Assembly: GCA_965229725.1 (NCBI GenBank)
Contig: OZ245923.1
Location: forward strand, 124,001 to 188,000
DNA from: Aquirickettsia sp965229725
Lineage (GTDB): Bacteria; Pseudomonadota; Alphaproteobacteria; Rickettsiales; Midichloriaceae
Direction: 5' to 3'
Length of the DNA: 64,000 bases
Shown: positions 1 through 8,489 of the stretch, piece after piece
Position numbering within the stretch: position 1 is the stretch's first letter
Layout of the letters: the number at the start of each line of letters is the position of its first letter
Notes under the pieces: model-generated
The model's input: the letters and a program-made list of their open reading frames with translations, nothing else
Database searches by the model: none
What the model was told of the DNA's origin: nothing
Program-made: the position numbers and the translations under genes

Positions 1-33
1 TGTGGTGTATAGTTTTATAATGCACAAAAGAGG

Positions 34-114
34 TGGTCCTAGATAGTTGGACAGGAGTATAAGGATAAATTCTGATATAAAACAAATAAAAATATCGGAA
101 GAAGATATGAGTAA
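34..114 (+). mobile_element. Left-end remnant of an IS3-family insertion sequence
   Basis: The segment contains a tagttggaca-type end (about 34-54), like the left terminal repeat of many IS3 elements. It is followed by a short leader and an ATG at 107 starting MSKKKK, which resembles the MSKKEK start of the intact IS3 transposase at 2550. The frame stops at 149-151, and from about 115 the sequence belongs to a different gene remnant. I read it as a truncated IS whose remainder was deleted. Assignment rests on a short match only. Confidence 0.4.
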
Positions 115-264
115 AAAGAAAAAGACAGTGCAGTATTCAAAACAAAAGTAGCGCAATCAGCAGGTAATTTACCTAATAGAATTAAGCATTTTGATTCCAT
201 TAATAAAGTTACAATAGTAACTGAAAATGGAAATGTAGTAACCGTAAGATTTGGAGGTGATTGA
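115..264 (+). pseudogene. C-terminal fragment of a polymorphic toxin, family unknown
   Basis: A frame with no start codon runs from the IS remnant to a TGA at 262-264 and encodes about 49 residues ending in VTENGNVVTVRFGGD. The immunity-like gene that follows begins with an ATG overlapping this stop by one base (TGATG), and the GGAGG of this tail is placed to serve as its ribosome binding site. That tail-to-immunity coupling is typical of toxin C-termini in polymorphic or contact-dependent toxin loci. The catalytic part is missing, so I cannot name the toxin family. The fragment is presumably inactive. Confidence 0.5.
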
Positions 265-845
265 TGAATAATGAGTATAATTTGAGACAAATGGAGCTTA
301 TGAAAAAAAGAATAGATGAATACTCTGAAGGAGAAATAATGATTGATAAATTGCTAAGTGATTTAGAAGCATTATTGAGTAATTTAAAAAACATTAATAA
401 TATGTGGAAAAATAGTTTTTTATCGGCTTGGGGTATTTTAGAAGAAGTATATGCTTTTGCTTTATATGATAAAAAATCGTTATTTGATAATAATGACATG
501 CTAAAAATTAACGAAGGTTTGAAAAAAATACTTAATTTAATTGGACGTAAAATGTGGCATGATGTAGATATTTTTCAAGCTATGAAAGATATGAACATAT
601 TGTCGTGGACTGTTATCTACCATGCTTATAAAAATAAATATATTTCTAAATATAACATTGAATCCTATGCGGTTTCATTATTAACAAAAGAAAGCTTTTA
701 TAATGATACTGTAGCTCTGCTTGCTGATATTAAACCATATGAGCAAGATCAGATAGAAGAGATGATATTAGATTTAGTAAAAGAAAATAATGCAACAGAT
801 GCGACAGAACCGGAAATTTGCAATAAAATTTTGTTTTTAATTTGA
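264..845 (+). CDS. Composite immunity protein: unnamed N-module plus DUF2247-like C-module
   Basis: The likely start is ATG 264, one base inside the stop of the upstream toxin fragment and about 7 bases after GGAGG; a TTG at 261 is also possible. Residues 1 to about 95 form an all-alpha, charged domain (begins MNNEYNLRQMELM) of a kind I associate with small proteins beside toxins. Residues about 97-193, with ILSWTVIYHAYKNKYIS and a terminal EICNK, resemble DUF2247, which also occurs in toxin-immunity loci. DUF2247 proteins normally continue past the EICxKWLY region, so the C-terminus looks clipped. The layout suggests two immunity units fused in tandem, probably cytoplasmic antidotes. The partner toxin is only a remnant here. 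Function is inferred from context and faint family resemblance. Confidence 0.5.
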   Translation: MNNEYNLRQMELMKKRIDEYSEGEIMIDKLLSDLEALLSNLKNINNMWKNSFLSAWGILEEVYAFALYDKKSLFDNNDMLKINEGLKKILNLIGRKMWHDVDIFQAMKDMNILSWTVIYHAYKNKYISKYNIESYAVSLLTKESFYNDTVALLADIKPYEQDQIEEMILDLVKENNATDATEPEICNKILFLI

Positions 846-902
846 CAAAGAAGTTATTGCTGACTACTGCCCTATTAAATTGTCAATAGGAAGGACATTT
901 TT

Positions 903-2470
903 ATGGAAGAAATAGATTTATCATATCAGGATCAGCGTTGTTTATTGACTAATGAGGTGGAGACTTTGGGAGTTGGTAGTTATAATGACAATTTTTATCA
1001 GTGCTTTGCGGAAGATGAATATATTAATAATGAAATAACTAATGCTTTAGAAAAGATCGAGTTAGGAAAACAATTCGCATTTTATAATTTGGGAATATCA
1101 AAAGAAGGTCAAGAGTTATTGTCAAATATAGAAATTCTAGGGAATGAGAATAAAGTTATAAGATCAGAAGAATGTAAATATTTCAATCACTGCATTATAA
1201 ACGCAGTTGAGAAAGCCATTGAAGAAGAGAGTATAAAAGCAAATGCACATCAAGCTAATATTTTAATAAAATATATTACAAGGATAACCAATAATATATT
1301 GGGAGAAAGTGGTGATGGTGAATTTGAGTTGATTATTAGAACTATGAGTGGGTATTTAGAGAATTACAAAACTAATAGCTGTGAGTATTGGCATATTGAT
1401 AAAAGTTATGAAGATATAATTAGAGACAATACTACTAAAGTTGAAAAATATATTGGTAACAAAGTGTTTTTAGTATCGATAATTGGCGAAAAAACTCATT
1501 ATAAAAATATAAATGATGATGAAAGACGAATATTTTTTAAAGAAGCAAAAGATTGTAATTTCTTTTATGGATTTCACTCAAATAAAGAGTGCGAAGATAG
1601 AGAAATAAGTAGGGCAATGCTTACTTATGATAATAGCAAAACATGTGAAGATGGATATGGTTCGGTGCACTTGATGGGTAAATTAGGAACTATGCATGCA
1701 GCACCAAATGAATCAAGTAAAGGAAGAATTATACTATTAATTACACCATATAATAAAAATTAACAAATACAAAACAGAGCTTATCAAGTGATGATATAGA
1801 TTTTATTAATAAAATAATAAATGAAGAGATAGATGTTAAAAAATTAGTTAAAAAAAATATTAGTGAACTTATAAAGAGTCAGCCAAAGGAAGTAGATAGT
1901 ATATTACTGCATGAAAATACATCATTAAAAAGTGTTATTACTGATGAATACATTGAAAATACTTGGTATAAGATAAGTAAGATAGTGTTAGATTTTTATG
2001 AAAAAGAACTAAATAACGATTATCAAGCTAATAGGTGGTTGGCATCAAAAATCCTAATTAACTATTCAGCATTTCATTCCCCAGATGATAAGCAGTTTAA
2101 TTTAGTTTTAGAATTAGCAAAAAAAGATAAAAATTTAAATCAAAAAATAACGCAAGAACTAGTTAGCAAGTTCTCTGATAGAATTCAAAAAATAGAATAT
2201 TCAGATTTTGTATTTGAGAATTTTCTTCATTTAATTAAAGCAGTTAACGACAATCAGTATAGATGTAATAAAGAATGCAATAAAAATTTAATTGAGATTG
2301 TAAAGACCGGAGTTAATAATAATAAAATAATTATAGATGATGAAAACGCTTTCATATTAGAGGATCTTTATAAAGCAGGTAAACACATATCGTATGAAGC
2401 CCTTATAAGGTATGTTGAGACATTTAAAAAAGACGCTACAAATTACACTAATGTAATGGGAGAAATATAG
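903..2470 (+). pseudogene. Frameshifted gene with an Fe(II)/2-oxoglutarate dioxygenase-like N-terminal half
   Basis: The first frame (903-1763) encodes 286 residues and a second frame (open from 1757, stop at 2470) continues with about 235 more. They join if one A is added to the A5 run at 1755-1759, giving a protein of about 522 residues. The first part carries H164-I-D166, then H265 and R275; this HxD...H...R arrangement with ten residues between the last two is that of Fe(II)/2-oxoglutarate oxygenases and resembles DUF1826 proteins. The second part is helical and charged, without a recognised domain, and lacks its own ATG (first usable start GTG 1985). A ribosome binding site (aggaagg) precedes ATG 903. 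The IS3 copy lies directly after its TAG. Frameshift is seen; enzyme class is inference. Confidence 0.5.
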
Positions 2471-3781
2471 TGAACTGAAAAAATCAGACAACAAAAAGAG
2501 TAGTTTTATTTCCTAAAAGATATAAAAATATAAATAAAAAATAAGAAGTATGAGTAAAAAAGAAAAAAGAAATTTTAGCGCTGAACAAAAAACAAAAATA
2601 GTGCTAGAATTGATGGAATCAGAGTTGACAATAGCGCAATTATCGAAGAAATATGAGATAACAGGCAAGACAATACAAAATTGGAAAAAGCAATTCTTGG
2701 AAAATGCATCATTAGCATTTGAGCCAGCAAAAGTAGTGAGCGAATATAAAAGTGAGATAAAAGAGTTAAAAGCAGAAAATGATGAATTAGCTAAAGCATT
2801 AGGCAAAGCTACAGTAGAGAGGGACTGGGCTGTGGGAAAGCTAAACAGCTTGGATATACCAAATAAAAGGGATCTTGTCGATTCCAAGCTGGACAAAATA
2901 TCAATGGCAAGACAATGCGAATTACTCAAGATAAGCAGATCTATGATGTATTATAAGCCAAAAATAATGAGCATATACAATAAAAGAATTATAGATAGAA
3001 TAGATGAGATATACACAGCAAATCCAGATTATGGCTATCGCTACATATATCATCATTTAATAGAAGACGGGTTCAATATCGGTAGAGATAGAACTCTAAA
3101 ATATATGAATATCATGGGCCTAGAAGCAATATTCCCTAAGAAAAAGAAGGATGTTTCTATAGGGAATAAATCACATAAAATATACCCATACCTTCTTGAT
3201 CCTTATTGGAAATCATCGAATGGCAATAGATCCGTATACGTACTTAGATCTAATGAGGTATGGAGTGGAGATATAACCTATGTTCGGACACCAAATGGTT
3301 TTATGTATATGGCAGCAATTATTGACTGGCACAGTAAAGCTATTCTAAGCTATAAGCTTTCGAATTGCATGGATTCTAGCTTAGTTACTACTATCTTACA
3401 GGAGGCTCTTGCTAAATATCCAGCGCCATTAATATTTAATAGTGACCAAGGAAGCCAATATACAGGCTCAGAACATATTAATATATTAAAAACACATGGT
3501 GTTAAAATTTCTATGAATGGTAAAGGTAGGAGTATTGATAATATTGCGATTGAGAGATTTTTTAGAACTTTAAAATACAATTGTATTTTTATAAATGAAT
3601 TTAATAATATTTTAGAACTGAAGGAGGTAATTAGTGAATATGTTAATAAATACAATAACAAAAGATTTCATTCTAGCATTGGCTATAAAAAGCCCATGAA
3701 TGTTTATTTAGAGGCATTGAAAAATGCTGCTTAATAATAGGAAGCAAAATTATCAAAATTTTGTCTTGATTTTTCAGTACA
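2471..3781 (+). mobile_element. Intact IS3-family insertion sequence
   Basis: Imperfect terminal inverted repeats bound the element: tgaactgaaaaaatcagaca at the left (2471-2490) and its counterpart at the right (3759-3781, ending tttttcagtaca). One transposase frame fills it. The bases tatag occur just before the left end (2466-2470) and one base after the right end (3783-3787), which suggests a short target duplication. Removing the element restores a tag stop directly followed by the next open frame, so the insertion fell between two coding segments. Confidence 0.85.
2550..3734 (+). CDS. IS3-family transposase, OrfA and OrfB in one frame
   Basis: This 394-residue protein moves the surrounding IS. 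Residues 1-50 form a helix-turn-helix (AQLSKKYEITGKTIQNWKKQ), followed by a leucine-zipper-like stretch rich in KAENDELAKALGK. An HTH_21-like segment (ISMARQCELLKISRSMMYY) comes next, and then the integrase core. The DDE residues are in SGDITYV, FNSDQGSQY and IAIERFFRTLK. In most IS3 elements orfA and orfB are joined by -1 frameshifting; here they form one uninterrupted frame. No lesions are visible, so it is probably functional. Confidence 0.93.
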   Translation: MSKKEKRNFSAEQKTKIVLELMESELTIAQLSKKYEITGKTIQNWKKQFLENASLAFEPAKVVSEYKSEIKELKAENDELAKALGKATVERDWAVGKLNSLDIPNKRDLVDSKLDKISMARQCELLKISRSMMYYKPKIMSIYNKRIIDRIDEIYTANPDYGYRYIYHHLIEDGFNIGRDRTLKYMNIMGLEAIFPKKKKDVSIGNKSHKIYPYLLDPYWKSSNGNRSVYVLRSNEVWSGDITYVRTPNGFMYMAAIIDWHSKAILSYKLSNCMDSSLVTTILQEALAKYPAPLIFNSDQGSQYTGSEHINILKTHGVKISMNGKGRSIDNIAIERFFRTLKYNCIFINEFNNILELKEVISEYVNKYNNKRFHSSIGYKKPMNVYLEALKNAA

Positions 3782-3787
3782 CTATAG

Positions 3788-4078
3788 TTGAAGGAGGGGA
3801 TTGCGAATGAAGGTAAAGAATTGGTAACAACCTACCCAAATGTGGAGATGGCAGAGAGTGTGATAAGTGAGGTGTTGAGTAAAAGTAAAAATGTGAGTAA
3901 AATAGAAAAATGGTTGAATAGTAATAAAGAAGAGCTAATGATAAGTGGAAATATAGGCAAAGAAATAGGATATGGAGTCAGAAAAGATGGAAGTATAGTA
4001 AAGCTGACAAAAGGAGGAGTTATATTAGTTAAAACGGAAGGGAAGATAAAAATATTAACATCGCATCCAATAGAATAG
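3788..4078 (+). pseudogene. C-terminal part of a CdiA-type RNase A-like toxin
   Basis: The 96-residue frame opens with TTG right after the IS and has no N-terminal toxin body. Its pattern (TTYPNVEMAESVISEVL, then IEKWLNSN, then GYGVRKDGSIVKL and a final KILTSHP) follows the C-terminal half of the bacterial CdiA-CT RNase A domain, in which ASTF..AE...I, a WL motif and a closing LTxYP are conserved. The family's upstream GHT..KHVG segment with the catalytic His and Lys is absent, so this piece should not cut RNA by itself. The immunity-like gene begins 9 bases later, as expected for a toxin-immunity pair. It may be an orphan cassette or a deletion relic. Confidence 0.6.
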
Positions 4079-4087
4079 AGGTAATTT

Positions 4088-4435
4088 ATGGATTTAGAAA
4101 TGAGAGAATATTACAATGAAAAATATGAGTGGATAAGTAATTTATTACTTTATTTTTCAGAAGACACATATTACCCAAAGAGGAGTGATGAGGACACAAT
4201 CAGGAGGTTTGTGGAAGAGGTAGATGGTGAGGGTATAAAAGACACAATCAAAGAAGGAGTTGAGGTTCTTGAGTTGAAGCCATTTCCATGGGAGTGGGTA
4301 AGTGGTGTGTGTAATGGACTGAGATGTGGACCTGGAGAAGATGATATATATACTAGAGAAGAATTAGCAATTAGATGGGTAATCTGGATGCTGGAAGCAC
4401 TTGAGAAGGAAGGGAAGAAAGCAGGAAAATTATAG
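4088..4435 (+). CDS. CdiI-like contact-dependent inhibition immunity protein
   Basis: The 115-residue acidic protein starts at an ATG preceded by agaggt. Its features are WISNLLLYFSEDTYYPKRSD near the start, a helix IRRFVEEV, and a C-terminal CNGLRCGPGEDDIYTREELA...WMLEALE. This order (small residues plus YF, a serine-aspartate turn, an acidic helix, a C.C.P region and a final amphipathic helix) resembles CdiI immunity proteins that neutralise toxic tRNases or RNases of contact-dependent systems. It directly follows the RNase A-like toxin fragment, so it is probably that toxin's antidote. It appears intact although the toxin is truncated. Family membership was judged by eye. Confidence 0.55.
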   Translation: MDLEMREYYNEKYEWISNLLLYFSEDTYYPKRSDEDTIRRFVEEVDGEGIKDTIKEGVEVLELKPFPWEWVSGVCNGLRCGPGEDDIYTREELAIRWVIWMLEALEKEGKKAGKL

Positions 4436-4839
4436 ATTTAGATCCGCAATTGGTGGACATAAATAGAATAATAGCAGGAGAGACGCTAAATGTGCCAAAA
4501 GGTAGCCATGAGAAGGTAGTAGCAAATTATAACAAGGGAAGCAAAGCATTCAAGGCAGGAGGAGAAACGCAAATAGGAGGATCATGTAAAGCTCCAGCAG
4601 GAGTTTTAGATAGGAAAGAAAACAACGAAATAGGGATAAAAATAATAGGATTTACAGAAAAGGGGGAGTTGATATATGAGAATGAAATAAAGGGTACATG
4701 TAATGTTATAGGGGGGAAGTTTAAAACAAGTAAAGAATTAATGGAAGAGGCTGTGAAAGAAGGGGCATATCAAAAATTCAAACAAGAAGTAACAAAAAGA
4801 GGAGAGGTAAAAGAATATATATTTAATCAAGAATATTAG
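4426..4839 (+). pseudogene. LysM-tail fragment joined to an unknown domain
   Basis: This frame has no clear start; TTG 4450 is the first candidate, but the family resemblance begins earlier. Residues read DPQLVDINRIIAGETLNVP, the second half of a LysM peptidoglycan-binding repeat, whose first half is cut off inside the preceding immunity gene. About 110 residues of unknown type follow, with IGGSCKAPAG and two repeated GT/GG turns. A TAG (4837-4839) ends the frame, yet the same frame continues open to 5631, so the two stretches may once have been one long secreted repeat protein or toxin body. Probably non-functional. Confidence 0.4.
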
Positions 4840-4854
4840 TATGGTGGAAGCCCG

Positions 4855-5631
4855 TTGGGAATGGGAGGATTAAGAAGAACTGATTATAAAGTAATAGAAG
4901 ATATTTATTTAGATAAGTATTTAAGAGATGTATTTAATGAATATTTAAAAAATAAAAAAGTAACAATAGATGAAAAGAAACTAAAATATCGAAATAATGA
5001 AGTAGAGGTAGCAAAAGGAATATTGGTAAATAGGTATGTAGCATTAGAAATGCATCATGAATATATGGAGGGGGAATTACTAAAAGAAATGCGTGATGGC
5101 AAAGGCCCAACAGAAGTTTTATTAGGGGCGATAATGGTTAAGATGGTTAATTATTTAAAAACCCAAGGATTAAAATTAGAAGGGATATGGCAGGATAAAT
5201 TTCCAGGAGGATATATAGATGCAAATGAAATACTAGCAGGAGCAATGGATGTAGCAGGGAAAGTAGATGCAAAATATGAAGAAATGCCAATTTTAGGACA
5301 TGCATGGCAAGCAGGTAAAGGGAGCGCGTTATATGTATATGATAAATCACCAGTATGGTTGAAAGCAGCAGTGGATATGGCAATATTACCGGAATCACTG
5401 TTGATGACGGGCAAGTTGATAAAAAATATAAGGAAAGGGGGGAGTGGAATAGAACTAGCAGAAGCTATTAAAGTCACTAAGGTTCCTGTCACACTTGACC
5501 TGAGGGATAATAGGATTACGGACCCAGGAGCAAAAGCATTTGATGGAGCCATGAAAGATAATTTCTGTATAGAAGCGGGGCGTGATCCTCAACAATTCAT
5601 TGAAAAAACAAACGGGAACATGAATAGATAA
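4855..5631 (+). pseudogene. Fragment of a large toxin or repeat protein with one leucine-rich repeat
   Basis: The frame is in phase with the preceding fragment, separated only by one TAG. A start at TTG 4855 or ATG 4861 is possible but no good ribosome binding site is seen. Most of the 258 residues are unrecognised; the middle (GHAWQAGKGSALYVYDKSP) looks like the linker region before a toxin tip. Near residue 210 lies a single leucine-rich repeat of ribonuclease-inhibitor type (LDLRDNRITDPGAKAF), normally found in tandem arrays. That suggests recombination has stuck part of a repeat protein onto a toxin remnant. No function can be assigned. Confidence 0.35.
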
Positions 5632-5658
5632 AAGTACTAGCAGGGTTGTAAGGAAAAT

Positions 5659-5734
5659 AATAGAGGATAGAATTTCGCCTCCAGATCACGTAATCCAGAA
5701 ATCTGAAAACGTGACCAGGAGCAAATAGAGGATA
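5659..5734. repeat. Small palindromic element flanked by 11-base direct repeats
   Basis: The sequence aatagaggata occurs at 5659-5669 and again at 5724-5734. Between them lies an imperfect inverted repeat, with arms at 5677-5691 (gcctccagatcacgt) and 5709-5722 (acgtgaccaggagc). Direct repeats around a hairpin look like a miniature mobile palindrome with its target duplication. The hairpin also sits just beyond the 3' end of the pore-forming protein gene on the opposite strand, so a terminator role is possible, though no U-tract follows. Confidence 0.45.
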
Positions 5735-5763
5735 ATGATCTTGCCCCCTAGAGAAGAGCTAAA

Positions 5764-7041
5764 TTATAGATCATCATGTTGAGGTGGTTGAGTGTCGGTC
5801 TCAATTTCAGTAGGGCAAGGTATATTTTCAGTCACTTGGCTGAATTCACCTGAAGTTCCTGTGCTAGACAATATTCCTCTAGTTTCTGCAATTATATAAG
5901 TATCGCTTGCATAACCAAAATTTTGTTCGACTTCACTCACATCAGCGTTGGTATCAGCATCATTTATTATGACGTTGCTTCCAGTATCTCCTAATAGTAC
6001 TTTTATTAAACCTGGATTATCGACTGCTTGACCATTTGATTCAGCTTGAACTACTGATTTAGTGATAAATGGTAATTTTACATCAGGTACATACGAGAAA
6101 CTTATTGCATATCTCACATTTTGACCTACACCTACACCACTTGTATCAAGCTCATATTTTATCGATTGTTTTGCAGAACTGGTACTAACTTGACTATTTG
6201 AAGTATCCCATTTTAAACCAGCACCAATTTTTGCTTTTAAACCGCCTATAATTTTACCAAGAGAAGCTTCAATATTTAGATTTACAGATGCACTGAAATG
6301 TTCAGAGTGAGATATACGTATAGAATGAGACACCTCTGCTCCAATTGTCTGTTTTTCAGTTTGTTTCACGCTAGAATCAGTCAATCCGCAATTATTTATA
6401 TTTAGTGTTGTTGATATTGATGAGCTCAAAGGCTGTATTATTGAAGATGATGGCGCATCCGATGACATAATAGTTGTAGTTGCTCCAATTGTTCCTTGGG
6501 GTGTAACACTTAATGTCTGAGCACTTACAGTATAATCTGATGGTTTAAAAGTCCAAATATCATATGCTCTTGGGTTTGCTATAATTGGTATGTTAACACC
6601 ATTATGATTAAGCCATGTCATATATTTATCTGTGCTAGGTGCTCTATTGGCTATATTAAAACCCGCACCTTTTGGAGTCATGCACCATTGTGTGCTACTA
6701 CCATCAGGATCAGAGAGAAATAACATAAATTCATCATCACCGCTAAATAAATTTAGAGATGCATCATGATAATTTAAATAATAGTTGGTATATGAATCCA
6801 CTCTGGTATATGCGCCTGCGTCTTGGCTTTTAATGCTGTAATAATTTTTTGTATCAGTGCTTTCAAAAACCCAATTGTTTACATCACCTCCACCCTTAGT
6901 GCCAACTTTTAGACTTAATTTATCACTTGCGAGTTGTAAATATCCTGCCTCACTGTTCTCATTTAAGATATTATACCATTGATTGGTAAAAAGATTGATT
7001 GGATTGCCGTTGCAATCTGTCATTTGTTGAAAAGTAGTCAT
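5764..7041 (-). CDS. Predicted aerolysin-like pore-forming protein with N-terminal beta-trefoil lectin domain
   Basis: The 425-residue protein has no signal peptide and few charged residues. Residues about 18-170 look like a beta-trefoil (ricin-type) lectin: beta-rich sequence with tryptophans at 57, 119 and 163 in similar settings (NNWVF, TQWCM, DIWTF). Residues about 190-350 are rich in Ser, Thr and Gln with alternating polarity, as in aerolysin/ETX/MTX2-type toxins. Within this, residues 260-290 (NIEASLGKIIGGLKAKIGAG and neighbours) could be the membrane-inserting hairpin. Proteins of this layout bind surface glycans and form beta-barrel pores. The gene stands alone on the minus strand inside the toxin/IS island, which suggests horizontal acquisition. 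How it would leave the cell is not evident. The fold is an inference from sequence texture. Confidence 0.5.
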   Translation of the reverse strand: MTTFQQMTDCNGNPINLFTNQWYNILNENSEAGYLQLASDKLSLKVGTKGGGDVNNWVFESTDTKNYYSIKSQDAGAYTRVDSYTNYYLNYHDASLNLFSGDDEFMLFLSDPDGSSTQWCMTPKGAGFNIANRAPSTDKYMTWLNHNGVNIPIIANPRAYDIWTFKPSDYTVSAQTLSVTPQGTIGATTTIMSSDAPSSSIIQPLSSSISTTLNINNCGLTDSSVKQTEKQTIGAEVSHSIRISHSEHFSASVNLNIEASLGKIIGGLKAKIGAGLKWDTSNSQVSTSSAKQSIKYELDTSGVGVGQNVRYAISFSYVPDVKLPFITKSVVQAESNGQAVDNPGLIKVLLGDTGSNVIINDADTNADVSEVEQNFGYASDTYIIAETRGILSSTGTSGEFSQVTENIPCPTEIETDTQPPQHDDL

Positions 7042-7108
7042 TTATAATTGTTCCCCACTATCGTTTAAGGATTCAACGGTATTATAAAAAAACTTTACTT
7101 GCAACAAA

Positions 7109-8099
7109 AACTTTGTTGCATAAATACCTAATGCATCTATTTTTTTACTTTTTAGGCAACACGAATAGTTTTAGGCATTCCAATGCTTTTCATAATGTTT
7201 AAAATTAGTAGTGATATTTTTGCTTCGTTTTGTTGACCTTTAAAATGTTGTGCTTTAAATTTATTTCCTATTATTCTTTTATACCTAGAAAAGGTTTCCT
7301 CTACTTTTAGCCTATTGCCATAATTTTTCTCACCATTACCAGGTGGTCCTATAAACCTTGCTCCTTCGGTATTTTTATTATTTTTCATTGATTTTTCCAT
7401 TCTTTTTTTATAATAACCGCCATCTCCCACAACAGCCTCAACATCATTAGTTGTTTGTTCCAATAGTTTAGGTACTGTCGCTATATCACTTTCTCTTAAT
7501 GTTGTAACTTCTCCAGCAATGATATTGCCATCATCATTGACCCCAATATGCAATTTACCCCATATCTTTCTTTGTTTTATCCCATGTTTATGTTTCATCC
7601 ACTCTTTTTCTCCTACAACTTTTATACCCGTACTGTCTAAAATTAAATTGATTGGACCCCTTGGTTTATTCGCAACAAAATCTACTTTTAACCCTCTAAC
7701 TCTTCTAGCTAATGTCGTATAATCTAATACTTCTAGATCTATATTCATTATTTTTAGTATAGATATCACAAATCCCTCTGTTTGCCTCAACCTTAAGTTA
7801 AACACCTGCCTTATCATATACATTAATTTTATTGCTTCATCCCCATATTTCTTTTGCCTCCCTCGGACCTTATTTCCTGATTTTTCTTCATACCATTTTT
7901 CAAGACCTTCTTCACTGAACCATACAGTCAAATCACCTCTTTTGACCAATGCTTTATTATATGTAGGCCAGTTTTTTACTCTGTATTTCCCTTCTCTTAG
8001 TGGCTTCTTAATCATATTCTTTTATCACCATTTTATTTGATGATTTTTTATATCATATTTCTCTAATTTTTAACTACACTTGATTTATGCAACAAAGTT
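7109..8099 (-). mobile_element. Intact IS5-family insertion sequence, IS903-like
   Basis: Perfect 17-base terminal inverted repeats are present: aactttgttgcataaat at 7109-7125 and its reverse complement at 8083-8099. They resemble the IS903-group end (GGCTTTGTTGAATAAAT). The 991-base element carries a single transposase gene on the minus strand. I see no clear target duplication. The right end abuts a fragment of an IS6 transposase whose other half is not found on the left, so insertion was followed by deletion. Confidence 0.88.
7152..8015 (-). CDS. IS5-family (IS903-like) transposase
   Basis: The 287-residue protein begins with a lysine-rich leader and the motif NWPTYNKALVKRGDLTVW, typical of the IS903 group. 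DDE residues are visible in LILDSTGIKVVG, AVVGDGGYYKKR and KVEETFSRYK; the last includes the Y-(2)-R-(3)-E-(6)-K-like signature region. Length is close to the IS903 transposase (about 307). The reading frame is unbroken and fills the space between the inverted repeats, so the element is probably still mobile. Confidence 0.93.
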   Translation of the reverse strand: MIKKPLREGKYRVKNWPTYNKALVKRGDLTVWFSEEGLEKWYEEKSGNKVRGRQKKYGDEAIKLMYMIRQVFNLRLRQTEGFVISILKIMNIDLEVLDYTTLARRVRGLKVDFVANKPRGPINLILDSTGIKVVGEKEWMKHKHGIKQRKIWGKLHIGVNDDGNIIAGEVTTLRESDIATVPKLLEQTTNDVEAVVGDGGYYKKRMEKSMKNNKNTEGARFIGPPGNGEKNYGNRLKVEETFSRYKRIIGNKFKAQHFKGQQNEAKISLLILNIMKSIGMPKTIRVA

Positions 8100-8319
8100 A
8101 ATAGAAATTAGGCAGAACAAATATCTCAACAATATGATAGAAGGCGATCACAGATTTATAAAAAAACGAACTAGGCCGATGCTTGGCTTCAAATTCTTTA
8201 GAAGTGCCGCCAGAACTATTGCGGGAATAGAACTCTTGCACATGATTAAAAAAGGACAACTTGCTGACAATGATAATTATAATTCTGACTTTGATAAATT
8301 TCTTTCACTAGCTGCTTAA
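8100..8319 (+). pseudogene. C-terminal remnant of an IS6-family transposase
   Basis: About 72 codons encode QNKYLNNMIEGDHRFIKKRT, then RPMLGFKFFRSA and RTIAGIELLHMIKKGQ, the typical end of IS6/IS26-type DDE transposases including the final catalytic Glu (IEGDHR). The N-terminal two thirds, with the helix-turn-helix and both Asp residues, are missing; the IS5 right end lies directly before it. The remnant's terminal repeat persists about 45 bases downstream. Inactive. Confidence 0.85.
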
Positions 8320-8361
8320 TGGAAAAATATATAAATAATTTAAAAATTTTAACATCATGGT

Positions 8362-8378
8362 ACAGATGCGACAGAGCC
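8362..8378 (+). repeat. Right terminal inverted repeat of the IS6 remnant
   Basis: The sequence acagatgcgacagagcc reads GGCTCTGTCGCATCTGT on the other strand, matching the GGxTCTGT-type ends of IS6-family elements. It lies about 40 bases past the stop of the transposase remnant, the expected position of the element's right end. Confidence 0.65.
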
Positions 8379-8489
8379 TGTTTTTTTACTTGTGTCATTT
8401 TTTAACTCTTTTTTTATTTTAGTTTATCTTTTGACACAGTTCATTTCAACACTCTTCATATATCTATGCTTTTTGCGCAGATGCTGTAG

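Noticed and set aside
795..811. Sequence acagatgcgacagaacc, matching the IS6 terminal repeat at 8362-8378 in 16 of 17 positions
   Set aside because: It lies inside the DUF2247-like coding sequence just before the conserved EIC motif, with no other IS6 sequence around it, so it is probably a chance match.
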